Source: DASYAE01 sp036501535
GTDB taxonomy: Bacteria; Actinomycetota; Actinomycetes; Streptomycetales; Catenulisporaceae
Assembly (NCBI GenBank): GCA_036501535.1
Contig: DASYAE010000068.1
Location: 1 to 31,520 of the forward strand
Length of the DNA stretch: 31,520 nucleotides
Direction of reading: 5' to 3'
Part shown: positions 23,096 to 30,691 of the stretch, one piece after another
Position numbering within the stretch: position 1 is the stretch's first letter
Layout of the letters: the number at the start of each line of letters is the position of its first letter
Notes under the pieces: generated by a model
Told to the model about the DNA's origin: nothing
The model's input: the letters and a program-made list of their open reading frames with translations, nothing else
Databases searched by the model: none
Position numbers and translations under genes: made by a program

Positions 23096-24355
23096 CTAAG
23101 CACCCGGGGCGCCGGCATCGTCGCCGGCTGGTTTGGCAGTCCTGCGCCGCAGGGCGTCGCGCAGAGCCTCGTTGCGGGTCGCCTCGACGGCGCGGGCCCA
23201 GGAGACGGCGGCCGCGTCCGGCTCGCCGGCCCGCTCGAGCAGGTCGGCGTGGGCGGCGTGGAGCGGGCCGTAGTCGCTCAGCGTTCCCGAGGCCAGCACG
23301 GATTCGAGCACGGCCAGGCCGGCGCGCGGGCCGTACGCCATGCCGGCGGCCACCGCGCGGTTGACCTCCACGACCGGGGACGGGGCGCGGCGGGCGAGTT
23401 CCCCGTACAGCGCGGCGATCTGGATCCAGTCGGTCTGCTCGAAGCTCGGCGCCTCGCTGTGCAGCGCGGCGATGGCCGCCTGTACTTGGTAGGGGCCGGG
23501 CGCGCGCCGGGTCATCGCGGCGCGCAGCAGGTCCGAGCCCTCCGCGATCATCTCCTTCCGCCAGCCGGTCCGGTCCTGCTTCGAGAGCGGCACGGGCCGG
23601 CCCTGCGCGTCCTGCCGCCCCGGCGACCGGGCGTGGTGCAGCAGCATCAACGCCAGCAGGCCCGCGGTCTCGGCGTCCGCGGGCAGCAGGCGGTGCAGCA
23701 GCCGGCCCAGCCAGATCGCCTCGTCGCACAGGTCGACCCGGACGACCCGCTCGCCGACGGTCGCCGCGTAGCCCTCGTTGAAGACGAGGTAGACCACGCT
23801 CTGCACGCTGGCCAGCCGCTCGGCCAGCGCGTCGGGGCCGGGCACGGCGAAGCTGATGCGCGCCTCGCGGATCTTGCGCTTGGCGCGCACCAGCCGCTGC
23901 GCCATGGTCGGCTCGGGCAGCACGAACGCGTTGGCGATCTCACGGGTCGTCAGCCCGGCCACGTAACGCAGCGTCAGCGCCACCCGCACCTCCAGCGCGA
24001 GCGCAGGATGACAGCAGGTGAAGACCAGGCGCAGCTGGTCGTCCACAACCTCTGGCATGGGTTCGTCCGCCCCGTCGGGTTCGTCGGCCGCCGGCCCCGG
24101 GTCCAGGTCGACGGCGTGCCGCGCCGCCACGCGGTCTCGGCGCAGCTGGTCGAGCGCCTTGCGCCAGGCGACCTTCATCAGCCAGGCGCCGGGGCGCGGC
24201 GGCACCCCGTCGCGCGACCAGGCCAGCGCGGCCGCGGCGAACGCCTCCTGCGCGGCGTCCTCGGCCAGCTGCAGGTCGCCCACCCGGCGCACGAGCGTGG
24301 CGACCACGGCCGGCCACTGCTCGCGGAAGGCCTGGTCGAGTTCGGGGACGCTCAT
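23096..24355 (-). CDS. ECF42-type extracytoplasmic function sigma factor
   Basis: 419 residues, far longer than a usual ECF sigma factor. Region 2 covers about residues 10-75 (QLAEDAAQEAFAAAALAWSRDG, RPGAWLMKVAWRKALDQLRRD). Region 4 covers about 125-175 (TLRYVAGLTTREIANAFVLPEPTMAQRLVRAKRKIR). The remaining 240 residues (DUF6596-like: NEGYAA, LHRLLP, ALLALMLLHHARSPGRQDAQG, DRTGWRKEMIAEG, GPYQVQAAIAALHSEAPSFEQTDWIQIAALY, EVNRAVA) form the TPR-like extension known in ECF42 factors. ECF42 genes are known to occur with DGPF/YciI genes instead of an anti-sigma factor; here the DGPF gene overlaps the start by four bases (ATGA). The ATG at 24355 opens MSVPELDQAFREQW, the family start. No anti-sigma gene is present. 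Confidence 0.93.
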   Translation of the reverse strand: MSVPELDQAFREQWPAVVATLVRRVGDLQLAEDAAQEAFAAAALAWSRDGVPPRPGAWLMKVAWRKALDQLRRDRVAARHAVDLDPGPAADEPDGADEPMPEVVDDQLRLVFTCCHPALALEVRVALTLRYVAGLTTREIANAFVLPEPTMAQRLVRAKRKIREARISFAVPGPDALAERLASVQSVVYLVFNEGYAATVGERVVRVDLCDEAIWLGRLLHRLLPADAETAGLLALMLLHHARSPGRQDAQGRPVPLSKQDRTGWRKEMIAEGSDLLRAAMTRRAPGPYQVQAAIAALHSEAPSFEQTDWIQIAALYGELARRAPSPVVEVNRAVAAGMAYGPRAGLAVLESVLASGTLSDYGPLHAAHADLLERAGEPDAAAVSWARAVEATRNEALRDALRRRTAKPAGDDAGAPGA

Positions 24356-24756
24356 TCCCCCGGCGTCGGCTCGGCGGGCGACCTCGACCGGTTCGCCTGC
24401 AACAACGCGGCGGACACGGGCTGCAGCGGGCGGATCTCGACCGTGCCGCGCCGCAGCATCGGCATCCTGGCCGCCCACTTGATGGCCTCGTCGAGGTCGG
24501 GCACGTCGATCAGGTAGAAGCCGAGCAGATGTTCCTTCGTCTCGGCGAACGGGCCGTCAGTCAGGACCGTCTCTCCCCCGGACAGACGCACGGTGGTCGC
24601 CGTGTCCACGCCGTGAAGGCCTTCGGCGGCGACGTACACGCCAGCCTCGTGCGCCTCTCGGAAGTATTCCACCCACTCCTTGTAGGCGCCCCCTTCATCA
24701 GGGCTCACCTCCGCGCGCGTGTCCGGCGCGTTGTAGATCAAGAGCGCGTATTTCAT
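24352..24756 (-). CDS. YciI-like / DGPF-domain protein
   Basis: 134 residues. MKYALLIYNAPD at the start and VLTDGPFAETKEHLLGFYLIDVPDLDEAIKWAARMP in the middle carry the DGPF motif that names the domain, ending with the usual VEIRPL string. Domain members adopt a ferredoxin-like fold. In ECF42 systems their role is unknown, and they are candidate targets or co-players of the sigma factor. The ATG at 24756 has a near-perfect GGAGGT box. Its stop codon overlaps the sigma factor start (ATGA), implying translational coupling. The 24-residue polar C-terminal tail is without family counterpart. Confidence 0.93.
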   Translation of the reverse strand: MKYALLIYNAPDTRAEVSPDEGGAYKEWVEYFREAHEAGVYVAAEGLHGVDTATTVRLSGGETVLTDGPFAETKEHLLGFYLIDVPDLDEAIKWAARMPMLRRGTVEIRPLQPVSAALLQANRSRSPAEPTPGE

Positions 24757-24893
24757 CTGCACCTCCGCCGTCCTGTCGCCCCGGACCGGTCCCGGGCATC
24801 GTAACCCCAGCCGCACCCGTACAGCGCCAGGGACTGACAACGCCCTGACGCCGCACGGGAGTGCCGCGGGCCGGGTACCGCCAGGGCCGGGCC

Positions 24894-26375
24894 TCAGCGA
24901 TCGGCGCCGGCGGCGACCGGGGCCGCCGCCCGCGGCGCCGGCGCAGCGGGAGCCGCCCCGGCGGGGCGCACGCCCCGGATGCCGAGCCCGGTCAGCGCGC
25001 CGAGCAGGGCCAGGCCGGCCGAGCCGAGCAGCGCGGACCGGATGCCGGTGGAGACTCCGGATGCCGACCCGGCGTGGCCGGCCGCCGAGGCGAAGACGGC
25101 CGTGGTGACCGCGACCCCGAAGGCGCCGCCGAACCGCTGCAGCGTGCCGTTGACCCCGGACGCCTTGCCCATGTCCTGCCGGGCCACCGCATTGAGCAGG
25201 GCCGTCGGAGTCGTGGCCATGGCCATGGACAGACCCATCCCGGTCAGCGCGAGCGGGACGATCAGGGCCGAGTAGCTCGTGCCGACGTGCTCGGTGAGCG
25301 CGAACCAGCCCAGGCCGACGCACTCGATCATCAAGCCGCTGACGATCAGGGTACGATGGCCGACGCGGTCCGCGGCGATCCCGGCCAGCGGCGTCACGAG
25401 CAGCGGCATGATCATCATCGGCAGCACGCGCACGCCGGCGGCCAGCGCCGACTCCCCGCTCGCCAGCTGGAAGTACTGGGTCACGTACACGCCGGCGGAC
25501 AGCAGCGCCGCGGTCATGGCGAAGGACGTCGCGCTCGCCGAGCTGAAGGTCATGCTCCTGAACAGGCGCAGCGGGAGCATGGCGTTCGGGGTCCACTTCT
25601 CCCAGAGGACGAAGCCGGTGATCAGCACCGCGCCGGCGACGAGGCCGCCGATGGTCGCCCCGTTGCCCCAGCCGTCGATGCTGGCGTGAACCAGTGACCA
25701 GACGGCCGTTGCCGCGCCGGCGGTGACCAGCGCGACACCGGGCAGGTCGGGGTGCGCGGCCGGGCCGCGCGACTCGGCGATGCGCAGGCGGGTCAGCAGG
25801 GCGACGACCACGCCGATCGGCACGTTCAGCCAGAAGATCCAGTGCCAGTTCAGGTCGTCCGTCAGCACGCCTCCGACCAGCGGGCCGCAGGCGACGGCCA
25901 GACCGCCGATGCCGCCCCAGATGCCGATCATGGCTCCGCGCTTCTGCGGGGGGAAGACCCCGGCCAGGATGGTCAGGCTCAGCGGCAGGATGACCGCCGC
26001 GCCGAGCCCCTGCACGGCCCGGAACCCGATGAGCACGCCCATGCTTCCGGACAGCGCGCAGGCTGCCGAGGAGACGGTGAAGAGCGCGACGCCCGCGATG
26101 AACACCCGGCGCCGGCCCAGCATGTCGCCGAGCACCGCGGCCAGGATGATCCCCGCGGCCCAGGTGAGGCCGTAGGCGTTGATCGTCCACTGTGCGGAGG
26201 TCAGCGGCGCGCCGAGGTCGTGCTGGATGGAGGGCAGCGCGGTGACCACGACGAGCGAGTCCAGCGCGACCATGAAGTACGCGAAGGACGTCAGCATCAG
26301 CGTCCAGCCGAGCTGCGGCTTGCGGGGCGGTCCGGCCTCCTGCGTCCCGGGCCCCGGCGAAACGGTCTGTACCAT
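24894..26375 (-). CDS. DHA2-family MFS exporter (EmrB/QacA type), second copy
   Basis: 493 residues and about 14 hydrophobic segments. Helix 1 reads SFAYFMVALDSLVVVTALPSIQHDLGA, motif A is GDMLGRRRVFIAGVALFT, and helix 5 has CGPLVGGVLTDDLNWHWIFWLNVPIG. The C terminus is Ala/Pro-rich. Export of toxic compounds is the family role; the substrate is unknown. The ATG at 26375 has GAGAGG five bases upstream. It is not obviously linked to the ECF42 pair (137-base gap) nor to the LLM gene behind it (130-base gap), although all run on the minus strand and read-through is possible. It differs clearly in sequence from the exporter at 21034, so this is not a recent duplication. Confidence 0.92.
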   Translation of the reverse strand: MVQTVSPGPGTQEAGPPRKPQLGWTLMLTSFAYFMVALDSLVVVTALPSIQHDLGAPLTSAQWTINAYGLTWAAGIILAAVLGDMLGRRRVFIAGVALFTVSSAACALSGSMGVLIGFRAVQGLGAAVILPLSLTILAGVFPPQKRGAMIGIWGGIGGLAVACGPLVGGVLTDDLNWHWIFWLNVPIGVVVALLTRLRIAESRGPAAHPDLPGVALVTAGAATAVWSLVHASIDGWGNGATIGGLVAGAVLITGFVLWEKWTPNAMLPLRLFRSMTFSSASATSFAMTAALLSAGVYVTQYFQLASGESALAAGVRVLPMMIMPLLVTPLAGIAADRVGHRTLIVSGLMIECVGLGWFALTEHVGTSYSALIVPLALTGMGLSMAMATTPTALLNAVARQDMGKASGVNGTLQRFGGAFGVAVTTAVFASAAGHAGSASGVSTGIRSALLGSAGLALLGALTGLGIRGVRPAGAAPAAPAPRAAAPVAAGADR

Positions 26376-26505
26376 GTCGGCCTCTCAATCTCGTCGCCAC
26401 GGCGGTGCCTCCGGCCCGCGGCGGCCATCCGGTTCGCAATACCTACGCGCGGGGGCCGCCGGAATCGACAGCCCCGGCCGGAAATCTCGGGACGCCGGCG
26501 TACGC

Positions 26506-27357
26506 TCAGCGCAGCAGCTCCATCACCTTGGCGAAGTCGCCCATCATCGGCTCCAGCACGGTGAAGTAGGAGAAGCCGAGCTCCTCCCGACAGCGGCGCA
26601 GGTCCTCGGCGATCGACTCTGGTGAGCCGGCCAGCAGCGTTGGCAGGCGCGCGAGGTCCTGCTCGGGCAGGCCGGGCGCGATCTGCCCGAGGAACGCCAG
26701 CCCGGCGGCCCGGTCGGGGGCCGGCTTGACCATGTGGATCAGGATGTTGAACTCGACTTCGGAGAGCCGGTCCCCGACGGCCGTGCGGGCGAAGGCCGCC
26801 AGCTCGGCGAGGGAGTTGTAGTCCAGCGGCGTCGACTTCTTGCGCGACGTGCGCGGGTGGGCGCCGGCCATGCTCACGATGTCCGCGTGGGCGGCCGCGA
26901 CGCTCAGCGCGGCGCGGCCGTTGCCACCGATCATCATCCGCGGCCCGGGCTGCGGCACCAGCGACCGCAGTTCCTTGACGGTCCGCTCCAGGTGGTCGAC
27001 GCGCTCGCGGGCGGTGTTCCAGGGCACGCCCGCAGCCTCGAACTCCTCCTTGGCGAACCCGGCGCCCACGCCGAGCTCGAACCGGTCGCCGCACAGCTGG
27101 TACAGCGTCGTCACATCCCGGGCCAGCAGCACGGGCCGGTAGAACCCGGCGTTGAGCACGTATGTGCCGACCCTGATCCGCTCGGTCGCCTCCGCCGCCA
27201 CGGCCAGCGCGGGGAACGCCGACTGGCGGTCCAGGTAATCGGACACGTTGAGGGTGTCGAAGCCGAGATCCTCGGCCCTGCGGCACTTCGCCAGCCAGTC
27301 GCCGCGCTGGGGGCCGGGCATCAGGTTGACGGCGAAGCGGAACGGGTGAGTGTCCAT
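26506..27357 (-). CDS. LLM-class (F420-type) flavin-dependent oxidoreductase
   Basis: 283 residues with the bacterial-luciferase TIM-barrel fold. MDTHPFRFAVNLMPGPQRGDWLAKCRRAEDLGFDTLNVSDYLDRQSAFPAL opens the barrel, followed by IRVGTYVLNAGFYRPVLLARDVTTLYQLCGDRFELGVGAGF, which is typical of the TIGR03621-like F420-dependent group. The C-terminal half has GSPESIAEDLRRCREELGFSYFTV. These enzymes use F420H2 or FMNH2 to reduce or oxidise small molecules; the substrate here is unknown. The ATG at 27357 has an AGGAG box five bases upstream. It is divergent from the SnoaL-like gene across a 240-base region with operator-like dyads. Confidence 0.88.
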   Translation of the reverse strand: MDTHPFRFAVNLMPGPQRGDWLAKCRRAEDLGFDTLNVSDYLDRQSAFPALAVAAEATERIRVGTYVLNAGFYRPVLLARDVTTLYQLCGDRFELGVGAGFAKEEFEAAGVPWNTARERVDHLERTVKELRSLVPQPGPRMMIGGNGRAALSVAAAHADIVSMAGAHPRTSRKKSTPLDYNSLAELAAFARTAVGDRLSEVEFNILIHMVKPAPDRAAGLAFLGQIAPGLPEQDLARLPTLLAGSPESIAEDLRRCREELGFSYFTVLEPMMGDFAKVMELLR

Positions 27358-27533
27358 CGGTGCTCCTCGTCTCAGGCGGACCGCGTCCCGCGACCCGCGA
27401 CGCAGTGGGACGCGCTCCACCTTGGGCGCTCGGGCGGCCGATGCCTTCTCCGTGCGTGCCCTGTGGGAGCCCGGGACCGGGCCCGGGAGGCTGCCGCGGC
27501 CATTGGGCAAGCACGGAGAAGTGCGCCGACGAC

Positions 27534-27548
27534 AAGATCAATAATCTT
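27534..27548. promoter_or_regulatory. Dyad AAGAT-N5-ATCTT with embedded -10-like hexamers
   Basis: An AT-rich inverted repeat with 5-base arms directly beside the larger palindrome. On the plus strand it contains TAATCT (27542-27547); on the minus strand TAAGAT overlaps its right arm (27546-27551). Both fit the actinobacterial TAnnnT -10 form, so this may be a divergent promoter. No clear -35 boxes are seen. Confidence 0.4.
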
Positions 27549-27565
27549 ATTCGCGACTCGCGAAT
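27549..27565. promoter_or_regulatory. Perfect operator-like palindrome ATTCGCGA-C-TCGCGAAT
   Basis: An exact 8+1+8 palindrome in the divergent region between the LLM oxidoreductase and the SnoaL-like gene, directly downstream of the plus-strand -10 candidate and 33 bases before the SnoaL-like start. Size and symmetry fit a dimeric repressor such as a TetR or MarR protein. The cognate protein is unknown; none is encoded next to it. Confidence 0.65.
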
Positions 27566-27598
27566 CCACCCGCCACCTCTCGCAGAAGGGATCGAGGC

Positions 27599-28021
27599 AT
27601 GTCCGGAAGCAATGCGACGGCCGTGGCCGACGACATCGAAGCGGCCCTGCGCGCCGTGCCCGAGCGGACCACCGCAGCGTGGGCCGCCGGGGACGCCGCG
27701 GCGTTCTCCGCCGAGTTCGACCAGGACGCCAAGGTCGTGATCGCCGGGACCTACCTGCGCAGCCACCAGGAGATCCTGAAGTACGTCACGTTCGCGTTCT
27801 CGGGGCCGGTCAAGGGCACCCGGGTGGTCAGCGACCCGGTGGAGATCCTCCGGCTCGACCGGGACACCGCGCTGGTCATGACCGAGGGCGGCGTCCTGGT
27901 CCCGGGCGAGGCCGAGATCGCGCCCGAGCGGGCGCTGCGCGGCACGTGGATCCTCTCCAAGCGCGGCGAGGACTGGCGCATCACCGCGTACCACAGCAGC
28001 CCCATCAAATCAGCAACCTGA
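27599..28021 (+). CDS. SgcJ/EcaC-family (SnoaL-like, NTF2-fold) protein
   Basis: 140 residues with a single NTF2/SnoaL-type domain: RTTAAWAAGDAAAFSAEFDQDAKVVIAGTYLRSHQEILKYVTFAF, then VRLD-like ILRLDRDTALVMTEGGVLV and ALRGTWILSKRGEDWRITAYHSSPI at the end, the SgcJ/EcaC pattern. Members bind small molecules in a cone-shaped pocket; SgcJ itself is from an enediyne pathway, but most members have no known substrate. The ATG at 27599 has AAGGGA and GAGG upstream. It is divergent from the LLM oxidoreductase, with the palindrome at 27549 between. It ends at an exceptionally strong terminator (28050-28098), so it is probably monocistronic. Confidence 0.88.
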   Translation: MSGSNATAVADDIEAALRAVPERTTAAWAAGDAAAFSAEFDQDAKVVIAGTYLRSHQEILKYVTFAFSGPVKGTRVVSDPVEILRLDRDTALVMTEGGVLVPGEAEIAPERALRGTWILSKRGEDWRITAYHSSPIKSAT

Positions 28022-28049
28022 CCATCGGCCGGCCTCCGGCTGCGGCCCG

Positions 28050-28098
28050 GCGCCGCACGGACCCCGCCCCGCCCCCGGCGGCCGGGTCCGTGCGGCGC
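28050..28098 (+). terminator. Perfect 15-bp terminator stem after the SnoaL-like gene
   Basis: GCGCCGCACGGACCC (28050-28064) pairs without mismatch with GGGTCCGTGCGGCGC (28084-28098) round a 19-base C-rich loop, 28 bases past the stop codon. It isolates the gene from the MFS gene downstream. Confidence 0.8.
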
Positions 28099-28245
28099 GC
28101 GGCATTGCGCCCCGGCCGCGCGTCCTCGCGCTCTGAACCGGTGCGGCGGGCCGCGCGAGACCGACAGCGCGATCCGGGCGGCCGCCGCCGGTCCCGCGAG
28201 GCGTGGCACCGCCCGCACCCCCCCTCACCCGACGGAGGAATTCCC

Positions 28246-29877
28246 GTGACCGCTGAAGCGCGCCCCGCCGGCCCCGCGCCGGCGATGTTCGAGCACCCCG
28301 TCGCCTTCTGGACCGGCGCCGCGGCCTGCACGGCCGGCGTCGCGCTGCACCTGCCGATGTATTTCGGCGCCCGGAGCATGCACTACGTGATGTCCGGCAT
28401 GAAGCCCGACGCGGCGATGCTGGCCGGGATGGCGCTGATCGGCGCCGGGCTGCTGCTGGTGCTCTACGGCCTGGTGCCGCGCGGCGCCGAGCGGATCTCC
28501 CGCTCGGCGGCGCGGGTCCGGGTCCGGGCCATGGACGACGCGCCGCTGACCGCGCGGCACGTCGCGCTGCTGCTCGTGCTGGCGATCGCGGTGACCATCG
28601 ACGTGATGAAGCCCACCACGCTCAGCTTCGTCGCGCCCGGCATGGCCAAGGAGTACGGGCTGCTCTCGCCGGCGAATCCGCACGGGCACATCTCGGTCGC
28701 CTGGCTCCCGCTGTGCGGCATCTCGGGGACCGTGGTCGGCTCGTGGCTGTGGGGCTCGCTGAGCGACCGGATCGGCCGGCGCGCCGCGATCCTGTTCGCC
28801 GGCATGCTGTTCGTGACCACCTCGATCTGCGGCGCGATGCCCGGCTACAGCTGGAACCTGCTGATGTGCTTCCTCATGGGCATCGGCGCCGGCGGCATGC
28901 TGCCGATCGCCTTCGCGCTGATGGCCGAGACGATCCCGGCCCGGCACCGCGGCTGGCTCATGGTGCTGATCGGCGGCGACATCGCCGGGGCCTACGCGAT
29001 CACCAGCTGGCTGGCCGCGACGCTCACGCCGACCTACAGCTGGCGCATCCTGTGGCTGATCGGCCTGCCCACCGGCGTGCTGTTCATCGCGCTGAACCAC
29101 TGGATCCCGGAGTCGCCGCGCTACCTGATCGCGCGCGGCCGGCAGCAGGACGCCGAGTACATCATGGCGCGCTACGGGGCGCGGGCCGAGGAGACCGGCG
29201 CGGACGATCCCGAGGCGGACCTCGGCGCGGACCGCAACCGGTACCGCCACCTGCTGCGGCGCCCGTTCGGCGCGCCGACCGCGGCGATCACGGTGCTAGG
29301 GCTCGGCCTCGGGCTGGTGACCTACGGATTCCAGCAGTGGGTGCCGACGAACCTGCAGCACCTGGGCTACAGCGCGGTCAGCTCGGACTACGTGGTGCGC
29401 AACGCGGCGCTGCTCGGCCTGCCGGTGACGGTGCTGGTGGCGTGGATGTACGGGGCCTGGGGCAGCCGCCGGACCATCGTGACCATCAGTGCCCTGACGG
29501 CGCTGGCGCTGATCGGCTTCGTGGTCGCGGGCAACTCGCTGGCGCACCAGCGCACGCTGCTCTCGCTGCTGCTCGTGGTGCCGCTCTCCGGGGTCAGCTC
29601 GATCGTGGCGGTGGTGGCCGGCTACGCGGCCGAGGTGTACCCGACCCGGATCCGGTCCCGCGGCGCGGGGCTGGCCGCCGGCATGACGAAGGCCGGCGGG
29701 GTGCTGATCCTGGCGGTCGTGGTGGCGTCCAAGACGGTCCCGTCGATCGCGGCGACCGCGTTGATCGGCGCCATCCCGCTGGCCGTGGCCGCGCTGTGCT
29801 TCGTGCGCGTCGGGCCGGAGACCCGCCGGCGCCGGCTGGAGGAGATCACCGCGAGCCTGGTGCCGGAGCACTCGTAG
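28246..29877 (+). CDS. MFS transporter (metabolite/aromatic-acid symporter type) with extra N-terminal helices
   Basis: 543 residues. Two hydrophobic segments come first (about 13-32 FWTGAAACTAGVALHLPMYF and 48-68 LAGMALIGAGLLLVLYGLVP), then an MFS body of about 12 helices starting near residue 100 (ALLLVLAIAVTIDVMKPTTLSFVAPGM). The body has motif A GSLSDRIGRRAAILFAGM and the PESPRYLIARGR string after helix 6 that is common in sugar and organic-acid porters. Near the end is AEVYPTRIRSRGAGLAAGMTKAGG, also typical of that branch. Import of a carbon compound is more likely than drug export, but the substrate is unknown. The GTG at 28246 has GGAGGAA seven bases upstream. The epimerase relic begins 43 bases after it. 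Confidence 0.88.
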   Translation: MTAEARPAGPAPAMFEHPVAFWTGAAACTAGVALHLPMYFGARSMHYVMSGMKPDAAMLAGMALIGAGLLLVLYGLVPRGAERISRSAARVRVRAMDDAPLTARHVALLLVLAIAVTIDVMKPTTLSFVAPGMAKEYGLLSPANPHGHISVAWLPLCGISGTVVGSWLWGSLSDRIGRRAAILFAGMLFVTTSICGAMPGYSWNLLMCFLMGIGAGGMLPIAFALMAETIPARHRGWLMVLIGGDIAGAYAITSWLAATLTPTYSWRILWLIGLPTGVLFIALNHWIPESPRYLIARGRQQDAEYIMARYGARAEETGADDPEADLGADRNRYRHLLRRPFGAPTAAITVLGLGLGLVTYGFQQWVPTNLQHLGYSAVSSDYVVRNAALLGLPVTVLVAWMYGAWGSRRTIVTISALTALALIGFVVAGNSLAHQRTLLSLLLVVPLSGVSSIVAVVAGYAAEVYPTRIRSRGAGLAAGMTKAGGVLILAVVVASKTVPSIAATALIGAIPLAVAALCFVRVGPETRRRRLEEITASLVPEHS

Positions 29878-29920
29878 CCGGACCCGGGCGCGGACGAGAC
29901 CGCGAGGAGGCGGAAGCGGA

Positions 29921-30626
29921 ATGCTGGTCTGTGTGACCGGGGGGACCGGGTTCGTCGGCTCCCATTCGATCGCTGCGATCATGCGCGCCGGAGGCTCGGT
30001 ACCTGGCCGCCAAGGCCGCGGCGGAGCGGATCGCGCGCCGGCACCAGGCCGAGGGCGCGCCGGTCGCGATCGTCTATCCCCCGGCGCTGCTCGGCCCGCA
30101 CGACCCGCACCTGGGGGACCAGAACGCCCGGCTGCGCGACATCCTGCGGGGCCTGATGCCGATGTGGCCGACCGGCGGGTTCCCGATCGGCGACGTGCGT
30201 GACACGGCGGCTCTGCATGCGCAGCTGTTGCTCGAGGAGGAGTCCGGTGGCGGGCGCTACTTCGGGCCGGGCCGGTACGTCTCGACCCGTGAGCTGATGA
30301 GCACCGTGCGGGCGGTCACCGGGCGGCCGCTGCCGGCGGTGTTCCTGCCCGCGCGGGCGATGCTCCCGGTGGGCGTCGCGGCCGGGTGGGCGCAGCGGTT
30401 CTGGCCGCGGCACATCCCGGCCGAGTACGGGGCCGTCTACGTGTGCGCCTGCGCCACGCGGATCGCCGAGGACGCCGAGACCGGCGCGCGGGCCGCCCGG
30501 CCGACCGCAGAGACGATCGGCGACGCGGTGCGGTGGATGTACGAGAGCGGATACGTTTCCGCCCGCCAGGCCGGCACGGTCGCGGCGGTGCCGGGAGCGC
30601 TGCTCGGCGCGGACCGCGTCGGGTGA
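29921..30626 (+). pseudogene. NAD-dependent epimerase/dehydratase gene with large internal deletion and frameshift
   Basis: It begins normally with ATG at 29921: MLVCVTGGTGFVGSHSIAAIMRAGG is the Rossmann NAD-binding start (GxxGxxG). At about 29995 that frame stops making sense; one frame over, the sequence resumes at RYLAAKAAAERIARRHQAEG, the YxxxK part of the active site, and then runs intact through APVAIVYPPALLGPHDPHLGDQNARLRDILRGL ... GDVRDTAALHAQLLLEEE ... to the stop at 30624-30626. About 110-120 residues between the cofactor motif and the active site are missing, and the loss is not a multiple of three. The original protein would have been about 330 residues. An assembly error could also explain it. 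The ribosome binding site (GAGGAGG ... AAGCGGA) is intact, and a strong hairpin follows at 30632. Confidence 0.85.
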
Positions 30627-30631
30627 CCGGA

Positions 30632-30659
30632 GGGGCGCGGCGCACCCGCGCCGCGCCCC
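30632..30659. terminator. Bidirectional 12-bp hairpin
   Basis: GGGGCGCGGCGC (30632-30643) and GCGCCGCGCCCC (30648-30659) form a perfect stem with loop ACCC. It lies between the convergent epimerase relic and the AraC gene and can end transcription from both sides. Confidence 0.8.
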
Positions 30660-30691
30660 GGGATCACATACTCCGTCCCCGCCCAGCCGAC

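Noticed and set aside
24772..24893. The short palindrome GACCGGTC and nearby TGTC element as an ECF42 promoter/operator
   Set aside because: The elements are too short and too GC-typical, and their spacing does not make a convincing -35/-10 pair; no support without comparison.
26734..28245. Upstream part of a 1047-codon plus-strand frame ending with the MFS gene
   Set aside because: Only the part from the GTG at 28246 reads as protein; the upstream part is antisense to the LLM gene and crosses a strong terminator.
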